From an uncultured bacterium (GTDB taxonomy: Bacteria > Verrucomicrobiota > Lentisphaeria > Victivallales > UBA1829), in contig URKJ01000004.1 in the NCBI GenBank assembly GCA_900548385.1, forward strand, positions 106,214 to 170,213: a DNA stretch of 64,000 nt, written 5' to 3'. Each line of letters opens with the position of its first letter. The first letter of the stretch is position 1. Below, in pieces: positions 34,332-43,299 of this stretch. The notes under the pieces are model-generated. The model made no database searches. It saw nothing but the letters and a program-made list of their open reading frames with translations, and had not been told where the DNA came from. The translations under genes were made by a program, and so were the position numbers.

Positions 34332-36923
34332 ATGGACATGGAAAAACTTACGACGAAATCCAGAGAAGCGATGATCGCATCCCAGAGTATCGCGGCTGAA
34401 TACGGCCATCAGGAAATCCGTCCGATCCATCTGCTCAAAGCTCTTGCGGATCAGGAGGGGGGGCTGATCCCGTCGCTTCTGAAAAAAATGAATGTGGATT
34501 ACGGCAGACTCAGTCTTGCCATTGAACAGGAACTGCGGAGTATTCCGTCGGTCAGCGGACCGGGAGCGCAGCAGTCCTACACGTCGCGCGATTTCAGCCA
34601 GACGCTTGTCAAGGCGAAAGAGATTGCGGAACGCATGAAAGATGATTACATCAGCGTGGAACATCTGTTTCTTGCACTGATCGACACCGACAAGAAGTGC
34701 GCCGCTCTGCTCAAAGGACTTGGGGTTGATGAAAATTCCGTTCTCGCCGCGTTGAAAGCGGTACGCGGAAATCAGCGGGTGACCAATGATTCCCCCGAAT
34801 CCACGTTTGAAGCGTTGGAAAAATATGGACGTGACCTGACCGCGGCTGCCGCGCAGAACAAGCTCGACCCCGTAATCGGGCGCGATGACGAGATCCGCCG
34901 TGCGATTCAGATTCTTTCGCGCCGGACGAAGAACAATCCTGTGCTGATCGGAGAACCGGGTGTCGGCAAGACCGCGATCGTGGAAGGGCTGGCGAACCGG
35001 ATCATGAGCGGCGACGTGCCGGAAGGGCTCAAAGACAAGAAACTGGTTGCCCTTGACATGGGGGCGCTGATTGCCGGAGCCAAGTACCGCGGTGAATTCG
35101 AAGAGCGGTTGAAAGCCGTGCTGAAGGAAGTGACGTCCTCGGAAGGACGGATTATTCTGTTTATCGACGAGTTGCACACCGTAGTCGGGGCGGGCGCCGG
35201 AGGCGAGGGCGCAATGGATGCCGGAAATCTGCTGAAACCGCTGCTGGCGCGCGGAGAACTGCATTGTATCGGTGCGACGACACTGGACGAGTACCGGAAA
35301 TATATCGAGAAAGATCCTGCTCTGGAACGCCGTTTCCAGGCCGTTCTGGTCGCTCAGCCGAGTGTGGAGGATACGATTTCCATTCTGCGCGGACTCAAGG
35401 AGCGTTACGAAGTGCATCACGGGGTCAAGATCAAGGATTCCGCGATCATCGCCGCCGCCACGCTTTCCGATAAGTATATTGCGGACCGTTTTCTGCCGGA
35501 CAAGGCGATCGACCTGATCGACGAAGCTGCGGCGAAGCTGAGAACTGAGATCGATTCCTGTCCCGTGGAGATCGACGAGATCGAGCGGAAACGCATGAGA
35601 ATGGAAATTGAGCTTGCCGCATTGAAAAAAGAGACGGATAACGCGTCGAAAGCGCGCCGGGAGGATCTTGAGAAGGAACTCGCCGACCTGAAAGACAAGT
35701 CCGCCGCTCTGAAAAGTGAGTGGGAGGCGGAAAAGAAATCCATCTCCGAAGTCGGAACTCTGCGCGAAAGTCTGGAGCTGGCAAAACGCAATCTGGCGAA
35801 AGCGGAACGGGAATATGACCTGAACCGCGCGGCGGAGCTGCGTCACGGAACGATTCCGGGACTCGAAAAACAAATCCGGGAACTGGAAGAGAAAGTCAGG
35901 GAGGACTCCGGCAAACGTCTGCTGAAAGAACAGGTGGATGAAGAGGATATTGCGGAGATCGTTTCCCGCTGGACTCACATCCCGGTCAGCAAGCTGGTGC
36001 AGGGCGAACGGGAAAAACTGCTTTCCCTGCCGGAAAAACTGCACGAGCGCGTTGTGGGGCAGGATGACGCCGTGACGGCTGTCGCCGATTCGGTGCTTCG
36101 TGCCCGTGCCGGACTCAAGGACCCGAAACGTCCGATCGCGTCGTTTATCTTCCTCGGCCCGACCGGAGTCGGAAAGACGGAACTTGCAAAGGCTCTGGCG
36201 GAGGATCTGTTCGACGACGAACGCGCAATGATCCGTATCGACATGTCCGAGTACATGGAGAAACACAGCGTGTCGCGTCTGGTCGGCGCACCTCCGGGAT
36301 ATATCGGTTACGATGAGGGCGGACAGCTTACCGAAGCGGTACGCCGCAGACCCTATTCCGTGATCCTGTTCGACGAGATTGAGAAGGCGCACCACGATGT
36401 CTTCAATATCTTTCTTCAGATTCTGGACGACGGGGCTCTGACCGATTCGCGCGGTCGGCATGTGGACTTCAAGAACACGATCATTATTATGACGTCGAAT
36501 CTTGGCAGCGATATTCTGCTGGACGCCGCGTCCAAAGGAAAGCTGGAGGACGAAAAGGTCCGGGATGGCGTGATGGAATTGATGAAGCAGCATTTCCGTC
36601 CGGAGTTCCTGAACCGTATCGACGAGATCCTGATGTTCCATGCGTTGAAGCTCGAAGACATCGAACGGATTCTTGGAATTCAGATGAAGCGTTTTTCGGA
36701 ACGTCTGGAAGGGCTCGGTGTGAAAGTGGAGCTCACGAAAAAGGCTTCCCAGCTGCTCGCAAAGGAAGGATACGACCCGCTTTACGGAGCGCGGCCGCTG
36801 AAACGGGTGATCGTGAAAGAAATCGAAACGCCGGTTTCAAAATTGATCGTCGGAGGGAAACTTGCCGAAGGTTCCGTGCTCAAAATTGACGCGGATAAGG
36901 AAAGTTTGAAATTTTCATATTGA
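34332..36923 (+). CDS. clpB: ATP-dependent disaggregase ClpB
   Basis: 863 aa, normal ClpB length. Two N-domain repeats (1-145), first AAA+ with GEPGVGKT (about 206) and pore loop 'GAKYRGEFEERLKAV', the coiled-coil middle domain (about 405-525: 'RKRMRMEIELAALKKETD' onward) that separates ClpB from ClpA/C, and second AAA+ with GPTGVGKTE (about 609) and 'GAPPGYIGYDEGG'. Resolubilises aggregated protein with DnaK-DnaJ-GrpE in the cytoplasm. GGAG precedes the ATG. Followed by grpE and dnaJ, its co-chaperone genes. Confidence 0.97.
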   Translation: MDMEKLTTKSREAMIASQSIAAEYGHQEIRPIHLLKALADQEGGLIPSLLKKMNVDYGRLSLAIEQELRSIPSVSGPGAQQSYTSRDFSQTLVKAKEIAERMKDDYISVEHLFLALIDTDKKCAALLKGLGVDENSVLAALKAVRGNQRVTNDSPESTFEALEKYGRDLTAAAAQNKLDPVIGRDDEIRRAIQILSRRTKNNPVLIGEPGVGKTAIVEGLANRIMSGDVPEGLKDKKLVALDMGALIAGAKYRGEFEERLKAVLKEVTSSEGRIILFIDELHTVVGAGAGGEGAMDAGNLLKPLLARGELHCIGATTLDEYRKYIEKDPALERRFQAVLVAQPSVEDTISILRGLKERYEVHHGVKIKDSAIIAAATLSDKYIADRFLPDKAIDLIDEAAAKLRTEIDSCPVEIDEIERKRMRMEIELAALKKETDNASKARREDLEKELADLKDKSAALKSEWEAEKKSISEVGTLRESLELAKRNLAKAEREYDLNRAAELRHGTIPGLEKQIRELEEKVREDSGKRLLKEQVDEEDIAEIVSRWTHIPVSKLVQGEREKLLSLPEKLHERVVGQDDAVTAVADSVLRARAGLKDPKRPIASFIFLGPTGVGKTELAKALAEDLFDDERAMIRIDMSEYMEKHSVSRLVGAPPGYIGYDEGGQLTEAVRRRPYSVILFDEIEKAHHDVFNIFLQILDDGALTDSRGRHVDFKNTIIIMTSNLGSDILLDAASKGKLEDEKVRDGVMELMKQHFRPEFLNRIDEILMFHALKLEDIERILGIQMKRFSERLEGLGVKVELTKKASQLLAKEGYDPLYGARPLKRVIVKEIETPVSKLIVGGKLAEGSVLKIDADKESLKFSY

Positions 36924-36961
36924 AAAATCGCGTTAAGACGCTAAATTAGGGGGGTGTTGTC

Positions 36962-37597
36962 ATGAAGGAACAAAAACACAAAAGAAGGAACAGGGCAGCT
37001 ATGTCATCTGCAAAAAAAGAGAACAAACATCCCGCTCCCGCGCCGGAAGAGGCGGCGGACGGAGTTTCCGATACCGGCGTTCAGAACGAAGAACAGACGA
37101 ATTTTCCGGAAGCGGAGGAACAGCAGCTTCTGGAAGACAAGCTGAAAGAGCTGGAAACAAAACTTGCGGAAGCCGAAGACAAACGGCTGAGAACCATTGC
37201 GGAGATGGATAACCTCCGCAAGCGGATGGCGAAAGAGATGGAAAATCTCCGTCTCAATGTCCTTCAGGACACGATCACGCCGTTCCTGCAGGTGTTCGAT
37301 CACTTCGCAATGGCGGTTGACGCGTCGGCGAAATCCGACAATCTGAAATCTCTGTTGGACGGTATGAAGATGATTCAGGGGGAATTTGACAAAGCGTTTT
37401 CCGAGCTTGGCGTGACGAAAATCGACGCGGTCGGGCAGGATTTTGACCCGAATCTGCATGAAGCCGTTTCCCAGGAGGCTTCCGACACCGTTCCGCAGGG
37501 GAAAGTGATCCGCCAGTGGTGCTACGGCTACAAGACGCCGCTCCGGCTTCTCAAGCCCGCAATGGTGGTGGTCAGTTCCGGCCCGGAAGGCAAATAA
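36962..37597 (+). CDS. grpE: GrpE nucleotide exchange factor
   Basis: 211 aa. A charged disordered N-terminus, a long coiled coil (about 55-110: 'EEQQLLEDKLKELETKLAEA'), then the GrpE beta-wing with 'FDPNLHEAVSQEASDTVPQGKVIRQWCYGYK' and 'LLKPAMVVVSSG'. Exchanges ADP on DnaK. Start at 36962 uses AGGGGGG upstream; an internal ATG at 37001 is an alternative. dnaK itself is not in the window; the order clpB-grpE-dnaJ-smpB is compact. Confidence 0.94.
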   Translation: MKEQKHKRRNRAAMSSAKKENKHPAPAPEEAADGVSDTGVQNEEQTNFPEAEEQQLLEDKLKELETKLAEAEDKRLRTIAEMDNLRKRMAKEMENLRLNVLQDTITPFLQVFDHFAMAVDASAKSDNLKSLLDGMKMIQGEFDKAFSELGVTKIDAVGQDFDPNLHEAVSQEASDTVPQGKVIRQWCYGYKTPLRLLKPAMVVVSSGPEGK

Positions 37598-37629
37598 ACG
37601 TGCGCCGGAGTGCGCAATCGAGGTGACAA

Positions 37630-38805
37630 ATGGCAGGAAACGAAGATTATTACAAAGTGCTCGGACTCACGAAATCCGCGACGTCCGATGAGATAAAGCG
37701 CGCATACCGTAAGCTTGCCGTGAAATATCATCCGGATAAGAATCCCGGAAACAAAGCGGCGGAGGAGAAGTTTAAAAAGGTCTCCGAAGCCTACGAAGTG
37801 CTCAGCGATCCGAAAAAACGCGCCGATTACGACCAGTTCGGTCCCGATATGTTCAACCGGGCGGCGGGCGGCGCGGGCGGACCCGGCGGCGGTTACTCGT
37901 ATTCGGGTAATTTCCGCAATCCGAACGACCTGTTCCGCGATATTTTCGGCCAGGCGGGAACGCAGGGGATGGACGCTTCGTTTTTCGAGGATCTGCTCGG
38001 CGGAGGACGCGGAAAGCGCGGCCGTCGCTCCGCGCACGGTCAGCAGGGGGCGAATCTTCAGTATGAACTGGATGTGACGCTTGACGAGGCCTTTACCGGT
38101 GTGGACAAGCAGTTCCGTTTTTCCAAACAGACTCCGTGTACAGTCTGCGGCGGAAGCGGAGCGGACCCGGCGGCGGGGAAGACCACCTGTCCGCAGTGTC
38201 ACGGAAGCGGGCAGGTGCAGGGCATTTTCGGAATGCCGCAGGCGTGCCCGCAGTGCGGCGGAAGCGGACAGATTGTAAAAGCTCCGTGCCGCGCGTGCGG
38301 CGGTCAGGGGCGCGTTCAAGCTGCGCGGGATCTCAAAGTTCATATTCCCGCGGGTGTTGACAACGGTTCCAAGCTGCGGATTCCCAAAGAAGGGGAAGCA
38401 GGTGTTCAGGGTGGAGCGCCGGGCGATCTTTATGTAATCGTCAGGCTGCTGCCGCATCCCGTGTTCAAACGGGACGGTTTGAACCTGATTTGCGAACTGC
38501 CTGTTCCGTTTGCGACCGCTGTCGGCGGCGGGATCATAGATGTTCCCACCATGACCGGCAAAGTGCGCATGAAAGTTCCCGAAGGGACGCAGAGCGGAGC
38601 GACGCTCCGGATCAAGGGGCGCGGTTTCCCCGCTTTGAAAGGCGGCGGAAAAGGAGATCAGCTGGTCAAAATTCAGGTGGAAACTCCGGTCGCGCTGACG
38701 AAACAGCAGAAGGATCTGTTGAAGTATTTCACGGATTCTCTGACGTCGGCGAATTATCCGCTTCAGCAGCGGTTTGAAGCGTCGGCGAAACAATATATGA
38801 GCTGA
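37630..38805 (+). CDS. dnaJ: Chaperone DnaJ
   Basis: 391 aa. J domain with HPD near residue 34 ('KYHPDKNPGNKAAEEKF'), Gly/Phe-rich linker (about 80-110), four zinc-binding CxxCxGxG repeats (CTVCGGSG, CPQCHGSG, CPQCGGSG, CRACGGQG), and the C-terminal substrate-binding domain ('HPVFKRDGLNLICELPVPF'). Type I DnaJ, full length. Delivers clients to DnaK and stimulates its ATPase. GAGGTG precedes the ATG; 32 bp after grpE. Confidence 0.97.
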   Translation: MAGNEDYYKVLGLTKSATSDEIKRAYRKLAVKYHPDKNPGNKAAEEKFKKVSEAYEVLSDPKKRADYDQFGPDMFNRAAGGAGGPGGGYSYSGNFRNPNDLFRDIFGQAGTQGMDASFFEDLLGGGRGKRGRRSAHGQQGANLQYELDVTLDEAFTGVDKQFRFSKQTPCTVCGGSGADPAAGKTTCPQCHGSGQVQGIFGMPQACPQCGGSGQIVKAPCRACGGQGRVQAARDLKVHIPAGVDNGSKLRIPKEGEAGVQGGAPGDLYVIVRLLPHPVFKRDGLNLICELPVPFATAVGGGIIDVPTMTGKVRMKVPEGTQSGATLRIKGRGFPALKGGGKGDQLVKIQVETPVALTKQQKDLLKYFTDSLTSANYPLQQRFEASAKQYMS

Positions 38806-38807
38806 GT

Positions 38808-39284
38808 ATGACAAAAAGTCAGAAAAACAACGGTCAGGACGAAGCGCTTGCGCAGAACCGCAAGGCCCGTCATGACTATGAGATCATCGACTCTCTGGAA
38901 GTGGGGATCGAGCTGGTGGGTACGGAAGTGAAAAGCTGCCGTGCCCATGCCGCGTCTTTGGCGGAGGCCTTCGCGAAGATTGAAAACGGACAGGTTTTCG
39001 TATACAGCATGCACATCGCGCCGTATGCGGAAGGGAACCGGTTCAATCATTTGCCGCTGCGGACCCGGCGTCTTCTGCTTCACAAAAAAGAGATTTTGAA
39101 GATTTCCCAGAAGGTCAAGGAGCGCGGGATCGCACTCGTGCCCCTGAAATTGTATTTGAAAAACGGACGCGTCAAAATGGAGCTTGGACTCGCCAAAGGC
39201 AAGACGTTCGGCGACAAGCGCGAGACGCTCCGTAAAAGACAGGATGAAATGGATACCCGTCGCTCGGTGGGCCGTTATTCCTGA
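38808..39284 (+). CDS. smpB: SsrA-binding protein SmpB
   Basis: 158 aa. 'NRKARHDYEIIDSLEVGIELVGTEVKS' start, 'AYAEGN'-type loop ('HIAPYAEGNRFNH'), 'RTRRLLLHKKEI', and 'KTFGDKRETLRKR' before the basic tail. Binds tmRNA for trans-translation rescue of stalled ribosomes. It starts 2 bp after the dnaJ stop. No ssrA gene was recognised in the window. Confidence 0.96.
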   Translation: MTKSQKNNGQDEALAQNRKARHDYEIIDSLEVGIELVGTEVKSCRAHAASLAEAFAKIENGQVFVYSMHIAPYAEGNRFNHLPLRTRRLLLHKKEILKISQKVKERGIALVPLKLYLKNGRVKMELGLAKGKTFGDKRETLRKRQDEMDTRRSVGRYS

Positions 39285-39337
39285 AAAAACGGGATGGCCG
39301 GCGGTATATTCCCGGCTTCCCCATGCAAGGATTTATC

Positions 39338-40753
39338 ATGAAGTTTTCTCCCATTTCGTTTGATCCGCAGAAGACCTGCGGAATGCCTCATGTTTTAAAA
39401 GTCGCATTTCCGCTGATCATGGCGTCTGCCGGACACGCGTTGAATCTGTTCTGTGACCGTATGATGCTGGGACGCTATTCCGCGGAGGCGGTTGCCGCCG
39501 CGATGCCGTCGGGTCTCACCAGTTTTACGATCTCCTGTATTTTTCTCGGTACTGTGGGATATGTGAATTCGTTCGTCGCCCAGTATACCGGTGCGGGCGA
39601 ACAGATACGTGTCGGACTCTCCATCTGGCAGGGAGTGTTTCTTGCCTTGTTCGGAGGATTGTTCATGGCGACCGGCTGGTTCTGGGGCGGATGGCTGATG
39701 ACGCAGTTCGGACACGCCGAAGCCGTGCTGCAGCAGGAGATCGTGTATTTCAAACTGCTTTCGATCTTTGCCTGGATTCCTTTGCTGATCGCCGCTTTCA
39801 GTTCTTTCTGGAGCGGACGCGGACTGACGATGACGATCATGATCGTCAACTTTATCATGGTGTTCAGCAATATTCCGTTCAACTATGCGTTCATTTACGG
39901 TAATTGGGGGGCGCCGGAGCTCGGAATCCGGGGAGCGGCTTACGGGACGATCCTGTCGGGATTGGTCGGTTTGTGTGCGTTTCTGATCCTGTTTTTCCGT
40001 CGTCGGAACCGGGAAATTTATGCAACGTGGCCGCCGCGGTTTGAAGCCGGATTGTTCGGGCGTATCATCCGTTTCGGGGCGCCGAACGGCGTTCAGCTTC
40101 TACTTGAACTTTCGTCGTTCAATATTTTTGTGATTCTGCTTGGCAACGTCGGTGGAAGCGCACTGGAAAAAATGCGGGTTCAGGAAGCGACGACGATCGC
40201 GTTTTCCCTGAATTCGATTGCGTTCATTCCGATGCTCGGTCTCGGACAGACCATTTCGATTCTGGTCGGGCAGTCGGTCGGCGCGGGGCTTCCCGCTGCG
40301 GCAAAGCGGGCGGTTGCGAACGGACGTTTTCTGGTCATGGCCTATATGACGGTCATGACGATTATTTTTGCGTTCTTTCCCGGTCCGCTGCTTTCCCTGT
40401 TCGTCCGTGCCGGCGATGCGTCGCAGGTGGTGACTATGGAACTGGCGCGCACGTTTGTGATCTTCGTTGCGATGTTCACATTTTGCGATGGCATTCAGAT
40501 GCTCTATGTATCCGCGATCAAGGGCGCCGGAGATACCGCGTTCGCCATGTGGGGCAGTGCGGTTCTTTCGTGGGTGATCTGGATCATTCCGAGCCTGATC
40601 GCAATGAAATTCAATGCTCCCGTGAATTTCTACTGGGGCGTGCTGGTGTTTTACACGTTCTTCATTGCGGGAGTGTTCTACCTGCGCTTCCGTCAGGGCA
40701 AATGGCGCAAGATGTGCGTGATCGAGCGGGAGCTCGTTCCCGCGCACGAGTAA
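39338..40753 (+). CDS. MATE-family multidrug/metabolite exporter
   Basis: 471 aa from ATG 39338 (AAGGA 8 nt upstream; an ATG at 39323 lacks spacing). About twelve transmembrane helices in two halves; MATE patterns 'VLKVAFPLIMASAGHALNLFCDRMMLGRYS' and, in the second half, 'IPMLGLGQTISILVGQSVGAGLPAAAKRAV'. Cation-coupled antiporter in the inner membrane; substrate unknown. It converges on cardiolipin synthase, the two stop codons being 2 bp apart. Confidence 0.92.
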   Translation: MKFSPISFDPQKTCGMPHVLKVAFPLIMASAGHALNLFCDRMMLGRYSAEAVAAAMPSGLTSFTISCIFLGTVGYVNSFVAQYTGAGEQIRVGLSIWQGVFLALFGGLFMATGWFWGGWLMTQFGHAEAVLQQEIVYFKLLSIFAWIPLLIAAFSSFWSGRGLTMTIMIVNFIMVFSNIPFNYAFIYGNWGAPELGIRGAAYGTILSGLVGLCAFLILFFRRRNREIYATWPPRFEAGLFGRIIRFGAPNGVQLLLELSSFNIFVILLGNVGGSALEKMRVQEATTIAFSLNSIAFIPMLGLGQTISILVGQSVGAGLPAAAKRAVANGRFLVMAYMTVMTIIFAFFPGPLLSLFVRAGDASQVVTMELARTFVIFVAMFTFCDGIQMLYVSAIKGAGDTAFAMWGSAVLSWVIWIIPSLIAMKFNAPVNFYWGVLVFYTFFIAGVFYLRFRQGKWRKMCVIERELVPAHE

Positions 40754-40755
40754 AA

Positions 40756-42234
40756 TTACAGCAGCGGAGTCAGCAGGGCGCAGAGGTTCTCCACTGCGCG
40801 GATTGCTTTCCGTTTTGCGAGAATCTGCTCCAGTGTAATCTCGTCGGAGGCGGCGAGTTCGTTTTCCAGTTCCCGTTTCAGGGTGCCGAGGAACGGCTCG
40901 CCGCGGATTACGGCATCGAGCTCAAAGTTCAGGCGGAAACTGCGGACGTCGCAGTTGCTTGATCCCACCAGCGCCCATTCGGAGTCCACCAGCATTGCCT
41001 TGGCGTGAACGAATACCCCTTTCCGCTCAAATATCCGGACGCCGTCGCTGATCAGCGGACCGTAGAAGCTGCGCGACGCCAGTTTGACATAAAAATGATT
41101 GTTGTTCAGCGGCACGATGATCCGTACATCCACGCCGCGTGCCACAGCCATGCGCAGCGCCATCAGAAACGGTGTGTCCGGTACAAAATACGGGCTGATG
41201 ATCCAGACGCTTTTCCGGGCGGTTGCAACGGCGGTGTAAAACACTTTTTCGCTTCCTTCGTAGCATTGGCCCCAGCCTGAGGCGACGAGCCGGACGGAAT
41301 GGTCGCCTTTCCGTTCCACCGTCGGCAGAACGACGCTGGAAACGAGGTCCGCCGGTTTTTCTTTTGCGGCATACATCCAGTCCCGGAGAAAGAGTAGTTC
41401 CAGTTCTCCGGCGGCGGGACCTTCGATCCGGCAGTGCAGATCGTGGATTGCGCTGTCTCCGTGCCGTTTCGTCGGAACGTTTTCCGCACTGATATTGATC
41501 CCGCCGAGAAAAGCCGTTTTTCCGTCGATGACCAGCAGTTTCCGGTGGTTGCGCATCTGAATCCGCCAGCGGGTGAAACTGTTCATCAGCGAAAACGGCC
41601 GGATGCGGAATGTTTCGATACCGCGTCCGAACCGGTTGAACATACGGTAGAATGCGGAGAAGAAGCTGCCGAAGCTGTCATACAGAATCTTGACTTCGAT
41701 GCCGGTTGAGGCTTTGTATTCCAGCGCCTTGAGGATGTCTCTTCCGATTTCATCATCCGCGATGATGAAACTTTGGAGGAGGATGGAGCGTTTGGCGTTG
41801 TGGATCTCCCGCAGCATTTGCGGATAGGCGGCAGTTCCGTCGCGCAGCAGGTCCACATGATTTCCCTGAATCGCGCGGGTTTCGGGAAGAATGCGGTCGA
41901 GCATCTCCGCAGAGAGGCTGCCGCCGTTTCTGATGTACGGTTTGAGTTCCGAAAAATAGCGGAACACGTTTTCGTGCGGTCTGATCTTGGAGAGAAAATC
42001 ATCCGCGGAAAGCGCGACTTTTCTGCCGATGGAATCCGTGCGGCTGCGCCCGGCGAAAAAGTAGAGGAGAACGCCGAATACCGGAAATGCGGTGATCACG
42101 GTGAACCACAGCAGTGTCCGTTGCGGTTCGTCGCCCTGATTCCGCAGAATATCCGCCGCGCAGAACAGAATTGCCAGCGCAATGAGCCCGAGCCAGATGA
42201 TATATGCCAGTACAATGATTCCGTGAATGTCCAT
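40756..42234 (-). CDS. cls: Cardiolipin synthase (phospholipase D superfamily)
   Basis: 492 aa, typical for bacterial Cls. Two N-terminal transmembrane helices (about 6-28, 38-60), then two HKD motifs: H230-K232-D237 ('HRKLLVIDGKTAFLGGIN') and H410-K412-D417 ('VHAKAMLVDSEWALVGSSN'). Condenses two phosphatidylglycerols (or PG and another phospholipid) at the inner membrane. AGGGGGAAACG precedes the ATG. Monocistronic by position. Confidence 0.95.
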   Translation of the reverse strand: MDIHGIIVLAYIIWLGLIALAILFCAADILRNQGDEPQRTLLWFTVITAFPVFGVLLYFFAGRSRTDSIGRKVALSADDFLSKIRPHENVFRYFSELKPYIRNGGSLSAEMLDRILPETRAIQGNHVDLLRDGTAAYPQMLREIHNAKRSILLQSFIIADDEIGRDILKALEYKASTGIEVKILYDSFGSFFSAFYRMFNRFGRGIETFRIRPFSLMNSFTRWRIQMRNHRKLLVIDGKTAFLGGINISAENVPTKRHGDSAIHDLHCRIEGPAAGELELLFLRDWMYAAKEKPADLVSSVVLPTVERKGDHSVRLVASGWGQCYEGSEKVFYTAVATARKSVWIISPYFVPDTPFLMALRMAVARGVDVRIIVPLNNNHFYVKLASRSFYGPLISDGVRIFERKGVFVHAKAMLVDSEWALVGSSNCDVRSFRLNFELDAVIRGEPFLGTLKRELENELAASDEITLEQILAKRKAIRAVENLCALLTPLL

Positions 42235-42319
42235 CGTTTCCCCCTTGTATTCTGCAACATAACACCGGAAGTGCGCCGCGTCAAATGGAAATTGCGGATT
42301 CCGCGGAGAAAAACGGGGG

Positions 42320-43150
42320 TTATGTGCAGCGTTTGCGGTATTCGCGCGGAGTTTCGCCGAAATGTTTCCTGAATTGTTCCGTGAAATAGGAAGGATCCGG
42401 AAAATTCAGGCGGAGCGCGATTTCCGAAACCGGCATTTCGGAATGCAGAAGCCGGCGCGCCTCCCGCATTCGCAGATTCAGCAGATATTCGCCGGGCGGA
42501 CAGGGGAATATCCGGCTCCAGTACCGGAAAAAGGTGCGCCGGGAGAATCCGTGTTTCGCCGCCAGGACGTTCAGGTCGATCCGTTCCGCATAGTGACAGC
42601 GCAGGTAAGAGGCGATCCGTTGAAGCCTTTCCGTGTAAAACGGATCCGTTTCCGGTTCTTTCCGCGGCTGTTGAAGCATGACTTCCCGGAGAAGGCAAAG
42701 CGCGAGAAAATCGATGCGGTCGATACTGCCGGGAACGGAAACTTTTTCGCAAAGAAGGTCGATTTTGTGGATCAGTTCCCGGATTTCCCCGGTGATTTCC
42801 AGAGCCCATGTGACCGGACCGCACGAGATCCCGCATTCCCCGAAACGCCCCGTCAGGGAACCGTCGTAAAGCAGAGCGAATGCCGCGCGGGGAGCGAACG
42901 GCGGAGAGTGAAAGTCGCTGCCCGGATACTTCAGATAAACGTGCGGAAACGGCATCCGTGTTTCGACGCCGTTCTGAATATCAACAGATCGGGGGTCGGG
43001 AGAGGAAAGGCGGATTGCAAACTCCATGACGTTTTCCCGTTTCCCGTTCCACGTTCCCATCGCATTGTCGTAAGAGACCAGAGCGGAGAGCGGCAGCGGA
43101 GAGTTGAGGCTCCGCGGAAGATCGTTGAGATGGATGTGATAATTTTTCAT
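42320..43150 (-). CDS. AraC-family transcriptional regulator, probably leaderless mRNA
   Basis: 276 aa. A variable N-terminal sensor (about 1-165) and C-terminal HTH pair: 'IDLNVLAAKHGFSRRTFFRYWSRIFPCPPGEYL' and 'VSEIALRLNFPDPSYFTEQFRKHFGETPREYRKRC'. A good promoter ends only 7 bp before the ATG and no ribosome-binding site fits, so translation without a leader is likely. Divergent from the DUF6259-like barrel enzyme, its likely target. Confidence 0.9.
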   Translation of the reverse strand: MKNYHIHLNDLPRSLNSPLPLSALVSYDNAMGTWNGKRENVMEFAIRLSSPDPRSVDIQNGVETRMPFPHVYLKYPGSDFHSPPFAPRAAFALLYDGSLTGRFGECGISCGPVTWALEITGEIRELIHKIDLLCEKVSVPGSIDRIDFLALCLLREVMLQQPRKEPETDPFYTERLQRIASYLRCHYAERIDLNVLAAKHGFSRRTFFRYWSRIFPCPPGEYLLNLRMREARRLLHSEMPVSEIALRLNFPDPSYFTEQFRKHFGETPREYRKRCT

Positions 43151-43157
43151 ACAGATC

Positions 43158-43185
43158 AGTATACCACATTTTTCCCGTTTGTCAA
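43158..43185 (-). promoter_or_regulatory. Promoter of the AraC gene
   Basis: Minus strand: TTGACA (43185-43180), 16-bp spacer, TATACT (43163-43158). The predicted transcript start falls at or next to the ATG at 43150. Confidence 0.75.
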
Positions 43186-43299
43186 GGAAAGATTGGCACG
43201 ATTGTCATAGTTTATGGCACGGGAGCCCGCGCAAAAGGTGGAGTCCGCGTATATGTTGAGGACGTGCGCAGTGAAACGGAAAACCATCGGAGGTTGTAT

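Noticed and set aside
34326..36641. 771-codon open frame antisense to clpB
   Set aside because: Shadow of clpB caused by codon bias.
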